30,103 nt of DNA from a virus: positions 1 through 30,103 of IMG/VR virus record IMGVR_UViG_3300020190_002862; one strand, written 5' to 3'. Below the pieces are notes generated by a model. The model was not told the DNA's origin and did not search any database. It was given only the letters and a program-made list of their open reading frames with translations. This document shows positions 1 to 8,056 of this stretch, one piece after another (positions within the stretch are counted from its first letter, which is position 1; each line of letters starts with the position of its first letter). The translations under genes and the position numbers were made by a program.

Positions 1-768
1 GTTGTATTACATATTGCGGGGCTTGTTGGTGGAATTTCAATAAACAAAGATAAACCCGCTGAATTTTTTTATAAAAATGCGATGATGAGTCTTTTAGTAA
101 ATCATTATTCATTTATAAATAATGTAGAAAAATTAGTTTCATTAGCGGCGGGTTGTGGTTATCCTAAAAATATACCAGTGCCTTTTTCTGAAAATGACTT
201 TTGGAATGGTTTACCTGATATGAATTCTTATGGATATTCTTTAGCAAAAAAAAATTTAGTGATTGGTTCTTGGGCATATAATGAACAATATAATTTTAAT
301 CACACGGTTTTAATTCCTGCTAATCTTTATGGTCCTTATGACAATTTTAATTTAGAAAGATCACATGTTATACCCGCACTTATTAGAAAATTTTTAGAAG
401 CAAAAGAAAATAACTTAAAAGAAGTTATTGTTTGGGGAACAGGTTCAGTAACAAGGGAATTTCTTTATGTTGATGACACCGTTCAAGCAATCATAGACGC
501 AATGTCTTGTAATGAAACAGGACCTTTTAATTTAGGAACAGGTAAAGAAACATCTATAAAAGAATTAAACGAAACGATTTCTAACATAATTGGCTTTAAT
601 GGTAATATTGTTTGGGACTCAACAAAACCAGACGGGCAACCTAAAAGATTTTATAATATGGAAAAATTTAAAAATTCTTTTGGATACGTACCAAGTACTT
701 CATTATACGATGGTTTATATCAAACAATTGAGTGGTACAAACAAAATAAAAATATCGTTAGATTATGA
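1..768 (+). CDS. GDP-L-fucose synthase-like SDR, 5' end missing
   Basis: The reading frame is open from base 1, so the N-terminus with the Rossmann GxxGxxG lies outside the window; 255 residues remain of a family that is usually about 310-320. Visible are an HIAGLVGGI segment like the AAxVGGI stretch of GDP-L-fucose synthases, a CGYPKN segment matching their CxYPK loop, and the catalytic YSLAK (YxxxK), followed by the LYGPYDNF substrate loop. Family members convert GDP-4-keto-6-deoxymannose to GDP-L-fucose with NADPH in the cytoplasm. Its stop overlaps the next start (ATGA at 765-768), which makes it the first visible member of a coupled nucleotide-sugar operon. Membership of the extended SDR family is firm; the exact product is inferred, and another GDP-sugar epimerase/reductase is possible. 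Confidence 0.8.
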   Translation, partial: VVLHIAGLVGGISINKDKPAEFFYKNAMMSLLVNHYSFINNVEKLVSLAAGCGYPKNIPVPFSENDFWNGLPDMNSYGYSLAKKNLVIGSWAYNEQYNFNHTVLIPANLYGPYDNFNLERSHVIPALIRKFLEAKENNLKEVIVWGTGSVTREFLYVDDTVQAIIDAMSCNETGPFNLGTGKETSIKELNETISNIIGFNGNIVWDSTKPDGQPKRFYNMEKFKNSFGYVPSTSLYDGLYQTIEWYKQNKNIVRL

Positions 769-1483
769 TAACAATTGAGGACATATTAAATAAAAAAAAT
801 TTAAATATACCTAACCATATAAAAAAAATAAGGTTTGATATTGGTTTAAGTTATTGTGCACCAAATTCAACAATATGGTTAGACAATGATAATGAAACAT
901 TTGTTATAGGCATAGAAGCAAATAAATATGCAGTAGAAAGAATAAAAAATAATGGGTTTATTGCTAGACAAAGAAACCTATCATTTCCATATCCTCATAA
1001 TAATTTTCATTATTAAATTTAGCAATTGATAACGTAGAATCACCATCAAAAATGAATTTTTATCACATGTCATCAGATGTTGGGGTGTCTTCTCTTTTAA
1101 AACCAACAGAATTTTTAGGTCATCAGTTTGGGGAAATGATTGAGGTTGATGTAATACCATTACATATGATAATGGATTTAATTGATTGGGGTAGATTTGA
1201 TTATATAGAATTAGTTAAGATAGACACTCAAGGGAAAGATTTAGACATAATAAAAAGTATGGGTCATTATTTAAAAAAAATTGTTTATTTAAACTGTGAA
1301 GTTAACACTTTTAATCACTACGAAAATGCACCAAACCCTTATGATTATGATAATTTTTTGTTTGAGAATGGGTTTGATTTTGTTTTAAATAATTCTTTTG
1401 TTAATGGGGAGGTTGTTGATAAAACTTATTTAAATAAGGAATTTATTAGTTTAAAAGATAAAATAGATTATTTTGTATTATGA
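765..1483 (+). pseudogene. FkbM-type methyltransferase broken by a frameshift
   Basis: Two consecutive frames read as one FkbM-like protein. The first (765-1016) carries RFDIGLSYCAPNS and VIGIEANKYAVERI, the SAM-binding part; the second continues with LNLAIDNVESPSKMNFYH and LVKIDTQGKDLDIIKSMG, typical of the FkbM C-terminal half. The first frame stops at TAA 1014-1016 and the second is open from 1004, so the break falls at about 1004-1016. One extra T in the TATTAAATTT stretch would restore HYLNLAID. FkbM enzymes O-methylate sugars or similar groups. Both ends keep ATGA overlaps with their neighbours, so the locus was built as one gene. A true indel and a sequencing or assembly error cannot be told apart here. 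An ATG at 1052 could allow a C-terminal fragment to be made. Confidence 0.75.
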
Positions 1484-2457
1484 TAAAAAATGTGTTAGTT
1501 ACCGGTGGGGCTGGATTTATAGGTTCGCATTTAATAAAAAAATTAGTTAGTGAGGGACATAACGTAACTGTTATAGATAATTTAGAAAGGGGTAAAAAAA
1601 AATTTATTAAAGATTATTTAGATAAAATTAATTTTATTAATTGTGATTTAACAAAATATAAAAAAATAAAAAATCATTTTAAAAATATAGACGTAGTCTA
1701 TCATTTAGCATCTAAAGTCGGAGGTATTGGTACATACATTAATAATCCATATGATGTAATTAGTACAAACATAAAAATGGATTTAAACGTTCTAAAATGC
1801 GTTTTAAAAAACAAAATAACAAAATATTTTTACGCATCTTCTGCACACGTTTACCCAAAAAATTTACAAAATACAATAAACTCACCATTAATAAAAGAAG
1901 AAGACGCCTACCCTTCAGATCCTGAGTTAACTTACGGTTGGGGTAAATTAATTGGTGAAAAAATAATAGAATCAGCAATAATTGAAAATCCTTGGTTAAG
2001 TGCTGGAATTGCAAGATTTATTGGGATATATGGTCCTAATCAAGATTATAATTTAGAAACCGGTTCAGTTATACCTGTTTTTTCTCACAGAGCAATAAAG
2101 TACCCCGATTTACCATTTAATGTTTGGGGTACAGGTAAAGAAACCAGATCTTATTGTTTTATTGATGACGCTATCGAATGTATTAATAAAATTGTGTCAT
2201 CCATGGAAAAAAATAAAATTGTAGGACCATATAATGTTGGTAGTTCGTCTAAAGTGACTATTGAAGAGATAGCAAAAACTATTATTGATATAAGTGGTAA
2301 AGACATTAATATAGAATGGGATAATACTAAAAAAACAATTATATGGGGTCAGTGGTGTGATGTTTCTAAAATTGAACATGATTTAGGTTGGACATCAAAA
2401 ACCTCACTTAAAGAGGGTTTACAAATAGTGTATAATGACATAAAATTTAGAGTATGA
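1480..2457 (+). CDS. NAD-dependent epimerase, GDP-mannose 3,5-epimerase-like
   Basis: Full-length extended SDR of 325 residues. The N-terminal Rossmann motif TGGAGFIG sits at residues 8-15, the HLASKVGGIGTY segment at about 75-86, the ASSAHVYP active-site strand at 119-126 and catalytic YGWGK at 152-156. The VGGIG loop and the DAYPSDPELTYGWGK context resemble GDP-mannose 3,5-epimerases more than UDP-glucose 4-epimerases, but substrate cannot be read from sequence alone. It probably acts on a GDP- or similar nucleotide-sugar in the cytoplasm. ATGA overlaps on both sides (1480-1483 and 2454-2457) imply translational coupling with the methyltransferase and the next SDR. Confidence 0.85.
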   Translation: MIKNVLVTGGAGFIGSHLIKKLVSEGHNVTVIDNLERGKKKFIKDYLDKINFINCDLTKYKKIKNHFKNIDVVYHLASKVGGIGTYINNPYDVISTNIKMDLNVLKCVLKNKITKYFYASSAHVYPKNLQNTINSPLIKEEDAYPSDPELTYGWGKLIGEKIIESAIIENPWLSAGIARFIGIYGPNQDYNLETGSVIPVFSHRAIKYPDLPFNVWGTGKETRSYCFIDDAIECINKIVSSMEKNKIVGPYNVGSSSKVTIEEIAKTIIDISGKDINIEWDNTKKTIIWGQWCDVSKIEHDLGWTSKTSLKEGLQIVYNDIKFRV

Positions 2458-3392
2458 AAAAAGTGTTAATAACAGGAGGAGCAGGTTATTTGGGATCAAC
2501 TTTAACTGAATATCTTTTAAATTTAAATTATGAAGTAACAGTATTAGATAATCTAATGTATAAACAATTATCTTTACTACATCTTTTTAAAAAAGATAAC
2601 TTTAAATTTGTTTTAGGTGACGTTAGAGATAAAAATTTACTACAAAGTTTAGTATCTAAAAATGATATAATTATACCACTAGCCGCTATTGTTGGTATGC
2701 CGGCATGTAAAGCAAATCCTGAATTAACAGTTGAGGTTAATTATAAACAAATATTAAATATATTAGAAGTTTTAAACGGAAACCAAAAGTTAATACTACC
2801 TAACACAAACTCACAATACGGTTCATCTGAAAGTATAATAACCGAGGAATCTCCATTTAAACCATTATCCTTATACGCAAAAACTAAATGTGATGCGGAA
2901 GATGCAATGTTATTAAATGGTAACGGTGTTTCGTTAAGATTAGCAACGGTTTTTGGGGTGTCTCCAAGAATGAGAACCGATCTTTTAGTGAACGATTTCA
3001 CATATAAAAGTTTGGTTGACGGGTATCTTGTTTTATTTGAATCAAGTTTTAAACGAAATTATATACATGTTCAGGATATCGCAAATACTTTTATTTTTAT
3101 AATAGAAAATTATGAAAAATGTAAGGGTCAAGCATTTAATGTGGGACTCTCAAGTGCAAATCTTTCTAAAATGGAATTAGCCCAAAAAATAAAAGAATAT
3201 ATACCTAGTTTAGTTATTAAAGAAGATAATTTTAAAGAAGATTTTGATAAACGTAATTACATAGTTTCTAATCAAAAATTAGAATCTTTAGGATGGAAAC
3301 CAAAACATAATTTAGATTACGGTATTAAACAATTAATCGAGACTTACCAATTAATAATAAATAAAAACAATTCAAACTTTACAAACTTATGA
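2454..3392 (+). CDS. NAD-dependent epimerase/dehydratase (extended SDR)
   Basis: A second complete SDR, 312 residues. It has TGGAGYLG at residues 7-14, an acidic VLDNL after the second strand, the GDVRD adenine-ring motif at about 55-59, PNTNSQYG at 116-123 as active-site strand and YAKTK (YxxxK) at 141-145. The order and length match a functional oxidoreductase/epimerase. It is too diverged from its neighbour at 1480 to be a recent duplicate. The NSQYG...ESPFKPLSLYAKTK context recalls UDP-/CDP-hexose epimerases, but the substrate is unknown. It starts inside the stop of the preceding gene and ends inside the start of the next, so all are likely made from one message. Confidence 0.83.
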   Translation: MKKVLITGGAGYLGSTLTEYLLNLNYEVTVLDNLMYKQLSLLHLFKKDNFKFVLGDVRDKNLLQSLVSKNDIIIPLAAIVGMPACKANPELTVEVNYKQILNILEVLNGNQKLILPNTNSQYGSSESIITEESPFKPLSLYAKTKCDAEDAMLLNGNGVSLRLATVFGVSPRMRTDLLVNDFTYKSLVDGYLVLFESSFKRNYIHVQDIANTFIFIIENYEKCKGQAFNVGLSSANLSKMELAQKIKEYIPSLVIKEDNFKEDFDKRNYIVSNQKLESLGWKPKHNLDYGIKQLIETYQLIINKNNSNFTNL

Positions 3393-3790
3393 ATAGAAAA
3401 TATTTACCAACACTTAGTGAACTTATAGATAGATTAAGTATTGCTCAACTAAAAGAAGTTTTTATATCTGAACATAAAAAAGAGTATTCAGATGAAATTA
3501 AAGATATTGTACATGATATACAAGAACATATTAATGAAAATAAAACAGTAATTAACGCCGAAACAATAAGGGCAATTGTTGTTTTAAGTCAAATGAATCT
3601 TCACATATGGCATAACGAGTCTAATTATCGAAAAGGTATTAAAGACGGTAATAATTTAGAATTAACTCATGGGTTAAACGGTATTAGAAATACTTCAAAA
3701 AATAAAATTCAAGAAGTTGTTGATGGTAGAAAAGATTATAAAATCGATTGTTTAGCTGCCGACTTTAAAGATTGGGAAATTAGTTGGTAA
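3389..3790 (+). CDS. Small conserved protein of the sugar operon, unknown function
   Basis: 133 residues, charged and probably mostly helical, with no signal peptide or membrane segment. The N-terminus LPTLSELIDRLSIAQLKE is of a kind I recall from small uncharacterised proteins beside nucleotide-sugar genes in marine phages, but I cannot name a family. The C-terminus is Trp-rich (FKDWEISW). Start and stop overlap both neighbours (ATGA at 3389-3392, TAATG at 3788-3792), so it is locked into the operon and is likely to work with the sugar enzymes. No catalytic motif is evident. Confidence 0.7.
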   Translation: MNRKYLPTLSELIDRLSIAQLKEVFISEHKKEYSDEIKDIVHDIQEHINENKTVINAETIRAIVVLSQMNLHIWHNESNYRKGIKDGNNLELTHGLNGIRNTSKNKIQEVVDGRKDYKIDCLAADFKDWEISW

Positions 3791-4518
3791 TGAGGGTTTT
3801 AGTAATTGGTGATGGATGTGATGACGTTTATGTTTATGGTGATTGTGATAGACTTTGCCCTGACGCTCCAGTTCCTGTTTTTATACCAAAACATTCAACA
3901 GTAGTTGGTGGAATGGCTATAAATGTTTTTAATAATTTAAAATCATTAGGGGTTGATTGTGATTTAATGACTAATAATAAAAAAATTTCAAAAACTAGAT
4001 ATGTTGACGACAAAACAAATCAAATGATAGTAAGGATTGATGTCGGAGAAGAAAATGTCGATAGGATTAATATAAGTGATATTAATTTTAAAAAATACGA
4101 TTTTATTGTTATTTCAGATTATTGTAAAGGTTTTGTGACGGAATCCGACATTATGGAAATATGTTCTAAATTTAAAAATGTAATAATAGACACTAAAAAA
4201 ATATTGGGTGATTTTTGTAAAAATGCCAAATTTATAAAAGTGAATGAATCTGAATTTATTAAATCTAAAGATTATATTAATTTAAATGATTTTAAAGAAA
4301 ATCTAATTATCACTTTAGGTTCTAAAGGATGTCAATATAAAAATAAAATTTATCCAGTAAGTAAAGTTGAGGTTAAAGATCAGACAGGTGCTGGCGACAC
4401 ATTTGTCGCGTCATTTGTTGATAAATTTTTATTAACAAATGACGTTGAGGAATCATTAATATATGCCAATGAATGTGCAACAGTAGTTGTACAAAAAAGG
4501 GGTGTTTGTACAATATAA
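3790..4518 (+). CDS. HldE/RfaE-type PfkB sugar kinase
   Basis: 242 residues from ATG 3790, which overlaps the previous stop (TAATG); an in-frame TTG at 3784 is less attractive. The N-terminus LVIGDGCDDVYVYGD and then CPDAPVPVF match the heptose-7-phosphate kinase domain of HldE/RfaE, and VVGGMAINV is the substrate-binding GG segment. The PfkB signature DQTGAGDTF at 197-205 supplies the catalytic Asp203 and anion hole. HldE kinase domains are about 310-320 residues, so this one is compact, with its middle shortened, and it has no cytidylyltransferase domain. The reaction is probably ATP-dependent phosphorylation of a heptose or related sugar phosphate. It closes the nucleotide-sugar operon. 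Confidence 0.8.
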   Translation: MRVLVIGDGCDDVYVYGDCDRLCPDAPVPVFIPKHSTVVGGMAINVFNNLKSLGVDCDLMTNNKKISKTRYVDDKTNQMIVRIDVGEENVDRINISDINFKKYDFIVISDYCKGFVTESDIMEICSKFKNVIIDTKKILGDFCKNAKFIKVNESEFIKSKDYINLNDFKENLIITLGSKGCQYKNKIYPVSKVEVKDQTGAGDTFVASFVDKFLLTNDVEESLIYANECATVVVQKRGVCTI

Positions 4519-4527
4519 AATAAAAAT

Positions 4528-5268
4528 ATGACAAGAAGAAAAACAAACCAATCACAAACCGAAGAACAAGGTTCAAAACCTTTTACAAAAAAAGATTTTA
4601 TTAACTCGGTAATCAAAAGAAAACAAAAAAGTAAATTTTTATCCGACAACCAAAAAGATTACTACGACATATTAGTAAGTAGTCAAATTACAATTTGTTC
4701 AGGACCTGCAGGTGTTGGTAAAAGTTACATAGCAATGAAAGCGGCTGTTGATTTACTTATGGACCCAACTAACACTTACGAAAAAATTATTATTGTAAGA
4801 CCGGCTGTTGAAGCAGAAGAAAAGTTAGGTAGTCTTCCTGGTAATTTAGAAGAAAAATTAGACCCATATATTTTTCCATCATATTATCTATTAAATAAAA
4901 TAATTGGAAAAGACGCTCGTGAAAAATTAAAAGATGCTGAAATTATTGAAGTATTTGCATTGGCATATATGCGAGGAATGAATATAGACAATTCTATTTT
5001 AATTTTTGAAGAAGCCCAAAATGCTACCCCAAACCAAATCAAATTACTATTGACAAGGATTGGTTATAATAGTAAATTTTTTATATCGGGGGATTTAGAA
5101 CAAACTGACCGATATAAAGATAAAAAACAATCAGGGCTATACGACGCACTTCAAAGGTTTCAAAATGTCAATGACATTGGTATTTACGACTTCAGAAATG
5201 CTAAAAATGTAAGAAATCCACTTATTGTAAAAATATTAGAAAGGTATGACGAAGAAAATTGGGATTGA
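4528..5268 (+). CDS. phoH: PhoH-like ATPase
   Basis: 246 residues. Walker A GPAGVGKS lies at 59-66 and Walker B SILIFEEAQN at 156-165, followed by a helix with TPNQIKLLLTRIG and the SGDLEQTDR sensor segment, all in the order of the PhoH family. The first ~40 residues are basic and polar and look like a flexible tail. PhoH proteins are RNA/DNA-associated ATPases that are widespread in T4-like marine phages; their phage role is unsettled. The gene starts 9 bases after the sugar kinase and its end overlaps the start of the HAD-like gene by 23 bases. The leader is A-rich without a Shine-Dalgarno sequence. Confidence 0.93.
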   Translation: MTRRKTNQSQTEEQGSKPFTKKDFINSVIKRKQKSKFLSDNQKDYYDILVSSQITICSGPAGVGKSYIAMKAAVDLLMDPTNTYEKIIIVRPAVEAEEKLGSLPGNLEEKLDPYIFPSYYLLNKIIGKDAREKLKDAEIIEVFALAYMRGMNIDNSILIFEEAQNATPNQIKLLLTRIGYNSKFFISGDLEQTDRYKDKKQSGLYDALQRFQNVNDIGIYDFRNAKNVRNPLIVKILERYDEENWD

Positions 5269-5896
5269 AGTCAATGGTGTTTTAAGAAATACTTTAGGTA
5301 AAATACGCCAAATTTACGAAAAATTTATGATTTCAAACAACTCTGAAGAAAAAACATTTATGTTGGATTCATCAGGAAATACTGAATCTATTGTTCAAAA
5401 TGAACCCTTTGAATACAAGTTGCTAAAAAATGTGAATAGTTTAAATTTAATGTCCCATTTTGCTTTTAAATCGGAAGACGAACTATATAATTTTTTATAT
5501 CAAGAATTTACAATGCAAATTTTTGGTCACGCAGAATCTACAGAAATGCATACTTTTCACACATTAAATGATGTATATCTCAAATATAGAAATAACAATG
5601 ACTTTTTAATATTGTCAGATGAAATAGGTAAATCAAAACCTGCAACCCTTTTCTTTCTATCAAAGTTTGGTTGCCAATTAGAAAAAGTAAAATTTTATTC
5701 AGATACAACTAAAAATTCAATATGGGATGAGGTTGATATTTTAGTAACCTCAAATCCAAACTTAATTGATGAACACCCATTAGATAAAGTCATAATTAAA
5801 TTCAAAACTGATTATAATAAAAAAAATAAATCAAAACACGAAATCAGTTCACTTAGTAAGTTAGATGAATGTTTACAAAAATTAGGAATATGTTAG
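5246..5896 (+). CDS. HAD-like protein lacking the usual catalytic Asp pair
   Basis: 216 residues. The N-terminus KIGIEVNGVLRNT sits where HAD phosphatases have hhDxDGVhxDT: the nucleophile position is Glu8 and the acid/base position Asn10. Later LILSDEIGKSKPATLFFLSKFG looks like HAD motifs II and III (Ser124 and Lys129 or Lys131), and WDEVDILVTSNPNLI resembles motif IV. The fold assignment is therefore reasonable while ordinary phosphatase chemistry looks lost. It begins inside phoH and overlaps the next small gene, so it belongs to the same transcript. It may be a binding or regulatory protein; the assignment rests on motif spacing only. Confidence 0.6.
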   Translation: MTKKIGIEVNGVLRNTLGKIRQIYEKFMISNNSEEKTFMLDSSGNTESIVQNEPFEYKLLKNVNSLNLMSHFAFKSEDELYNFLYQEFTMQIFGHAESTEMHTFHTLNDVYLKYRNNNDFLILSDEIGKSKPATLFFLSKFGCQLEKVKFYSDTTKNSIWDEVDILVTSNPNLIDEHPLDKVIIKFKTDYNKKNKSKHEISSLSKLDECLQKLGIC

Positions 5897-6171
5897 AATT
5901 TTTAGGAGAACAGTATTATATTGACATACAAGAAATTGATAATAAAATTGCAATCCAATCTACTTTAGAATCAATGGAGGTTGATGGTAAAAATGAACCA
6001 CAAATTAGTGTTTCTAAATGGGAAGTATATAAAAATTTAATAGATGTGGTTCTTTCAGAAAGAGAAGAACTTGATGAAAATTTAGGTATTCATAGCTCTA
6101 AAAATTTATCAATCCCTTTCAAATTCGCATTCAACACACTATTAATAAACAACATAATTAAAAAATTATAA
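5890..6171 (+). CDS. Small unknown protein
   Basis: About 93 residues from ATG 5890, which has AGGA a few bases upstream; an in-frame ATG at 5869 would add seven residues and overlap the HAD-like gene further. It is acidic in the first half (YYIDIQEIDNKIAIQ, then ESMEVDGKNEPQ) and hydrophobic/helical at the end. There is no recognisable domain, signal peptide or clear membrane helix. Its position between a HAD-like gene and a glycosyltransferase, with overlaps on the left and only 3 bases to the right-hand gene, indicates co-expression. I do not recognise it. Confidence 0.6.
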   Translation: MLEFLGEQYYIDIQEIDNKIAIQSTLESMEVDGKNEPQISVSKWEVYKNLIDVVLSEREELDENLGIHSSKNLSIPFKFAFNTLLINNIIKKL

Positions 6172-6174
6172 AAA

Positions 6175-7239
6175 ATGGAATTAGAAAAAATTAAAAAAAT
6201 TGAAGCGTCGGTTGAAAAATTAGAAAACAAAACCGCAAGAATTTATTTCTTGGTGCAAGACACAAAAGGAACCCCAAAGGCCGGTATTGCCTACATTTAC
6301 CAAATGGCTATGTCATTAATCAATAAAGGATTCAATGTTAAAATGATTCATGAGACTGCAGAATACCAAGGAGTGTCAGAATGGTTGGGTAAAGAATATA
6401 TGGAAATTGAACATTTACCAATCGAAGGACAAAATTTACCTATTTCGCCTGAAGATTTTGTTGTAATTCCTGAATTATATGGTCATGTAATGGAACAATT
6501 AAAAAATTATCCTTGTGGTAAATTGGTATTGTGCCAAGCATATGATTATATGATGGAAACTTTACCTCCAGGAATTTCTTGGACAAACTATGGATTTTTA
6601 AAATGTATTACAACTTCTGAATTTCAAAAAGAATATATTCGTTCTGTTTTCAAAAGTGTTAATGTTGATGTTATTGAACCTGTTGTTTCTGAAATTTTTA
6701 CAAAAAAAGAAAAACCATCAAAACCAATCATTTCTATTCATTGTAGAGAACCAAGAGAAACCGCTAAAATTATTAAAAGTTTTTATATGAAATACCCGCA
6801 GTATAGATGGTTTACTTTTCGTGATATGAAAAATATTAACCTAACTGATTTTTCTAAATTTTTGAAAGAATCTTTTGTTTCAGTTTGGGTCGATAGAGAA
6901 TCAGGATTTGGAACTTTCCCAATCGAAAGTATGATTTCGAATACACCTGTAATTGGTTTGGTTCCTAACTTAAAACCAGAATGGATGGAAGAAAATAATG
7001 GTATTTGGACTTACTCATTTAATGAAATTATCGATATTTTAGCGAACTTTGCACAAAATTGGTTGGAAGATAACATCAACGAGGACTTGTATAACAAGAT
7101 GACCGAAATAGGTAAAAAGTATCAAAATAAACCATCATTTGACCAAAAAGTTGAATCTCTTTTTACTGAATTTTTTGAAGTAAGAAAAAATATGTTTAGT
7201 CAACAATTGGAAAAATTAAAAATAACTGAAGAAAATTAA
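6175..7239 (+). CDS. GT-B fold glycosyltransferase (GT4-like)
   Basis: 354 residues. After a short charged helix, RIYFLVQDTKGTPKAGIAYIY begins the N-terminal Rossmann domain. The C-terminal half contains PIISIHCREPRETAKII and the GT4-type ESGFGTFPIE (Glu242 and Glu251, an E-x8-E arrangement close to the E-x7-E donor-binding motif), then SNTPVIGLVPN. This pattern fits retaining glycosyltransferases that use nucleotide-sugar donors. It sits directly before a GT-A type transferase and downstream of nucleotide-sugar genes, so it may transfer a phage-made sugar to a virion or host acceptor. Donor and acceptor are unknown. Confidence 0.72.
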   Translation: MELEKIKKIEASVEKLENKTARIYFLVQDTKGTPKAGIAYIYQMAMSLINKGFNVKMIHETAEYQGVSEWLGKEYMEIEHLPIEGQNLPISPEDFVVIPELYGHVMEQLKNYPCGKLVLCQAYDYMMETLPPGISWTNYGFLKCITTSEFQKEYIRSVFKSVNVDVIEPVVSEIFTKKEKPSKPIISIHCREPRETAKIIKSFYMKYPQYRWFTFRDMKNINLTDFSKFLKESFVSVWVDRESGFGTFPIESMISNTPVIGLVPNLKPEWMEENNGIWTYSFNEIIDILANFAQNWLEDNINEDLYNKMTEIGKKYQNKPSFDQKVESLFTEFFEVRKNMFSQQLEKLKITEEN

Positions 7240-7243
7240 AAAC

Positions 7244-8056
7244 ATGGAAAATTTAGAAAAATTAGACGTATCCGTAATCTTACCAATAGATTCAGCAAAA
7301 AACGTTATGTTCGATGAATTGTTTACAAGAGCAATTACATCAATCAACACTCAAATGAAACCAATTAATGAATTGGTTATTGTGCATACCGATGAAGAGT
7401 TACTAAAAAATACTTTAGACAACTTTGATTTTAGTGGTCTGACTGTTACGTTAGTGGAAAACAAAAATGAATTTGACTTTCCAACACAAGTAAATATTGG
7501 AGTTAAACATGCAAAAAGTAAGTGGGTATCAATTTTGGAGTTCGATGATGAATACTCAACAATTTGGTTTAAAAACTTTAGCCGTTTTCAAAAAGCGTAC
7601 CCTGAAGTTGATGCATTTTTACCTATTGTTATTGATACAGATGAAAAGGGCGTTTTTGTTGGTTTCACAAATGAAGCAACTTTTGCGGTAAGTATGAACT
7701 CTGAAATTGGATATTTGAATAACGACACTTTATTGAACTATCAAAATTTTCAATCGAGTGGTATGGTAATTAAAAAATCAACATTCGAAGATAATGGTGG
7801 GTTTAAATCAAGTATGAAACTAACTTTTGTTTATGAATACCTTTTGAGACTTACCTACAACTCTACTAAAATAATAACAATACCTCGGATTGGTTACAAA
7901 CATATGAATTTGAGACCAGGTTCTATTTTTTGGAATTACAAAAATGGTGATAAAAAAATTACTGATGATGAGGTTAGTTTTTGGATTGAGTTGGCGAAAA
8001 AAGAACATTTTTTTACTTCAGACAGAAACATAAAATTTGAACCACAAAGTGTATAA
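7244..8056 (+). CDS. GT-A fold glycosyltransferase (GT2-like)
   Basis: 270 residues. DVSVILPIDSAKN opens like the GT2 first strand, ELVIVHTDEE is the second nucleotide-binding strand, and WVSILEFDDEYSTIW carries the DxD-like metal site (Asp101-Asp102-Glu103). GMVIKKSTFEDNGGF and VYEYLLRLTYN match the acceptor side of GT2 enzymes. No membrane anchor is seen, so it is probably cytoplasmic. It starts 4 bases after the preceding glycosyltransferase, and its stop TAA overlaps the next ATG (TAATG at 8054-8058), suggesting the pair act together. Confidence 0.72.
   Translation: MENLEKLDVSVILPIDSAKNVMFDELFTRAITSINTQMKPINELVIVHTDEELLKNTLDNFDFSGLTVTLVENKNEFDFPTQVNIGVKHAKSKWVSILEFDDEYSTIWFKNFSRFQKAYPEVDAFLPIVIDTDEKGVFVGFTNEATFAVSMNSEIGYLNNDTLLNYQNFQSSGMVIKKSTFEDNGGFKSSMKLTFVYEYLLRLTYNSTKIITIPRIGYKHMNLRPGSIFWNYKNGDKKITDDEVSFWIELAKKEHFFTSDRNIKFEPQSV

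Noticed and set aside
1004-1020. Programmed -1 frameshift in the FkbM gene
   Set aside because: No canonical slippery heptamer in the right phase and no obvious downstream stem; an indel or sequence error is simpler.
3784-3789. TTG start of the sugar kinase
   Set aside because: ATG at 3790 overlaps the previous stop like its operon neighbours and begins right at the first strand of the kinase fold.
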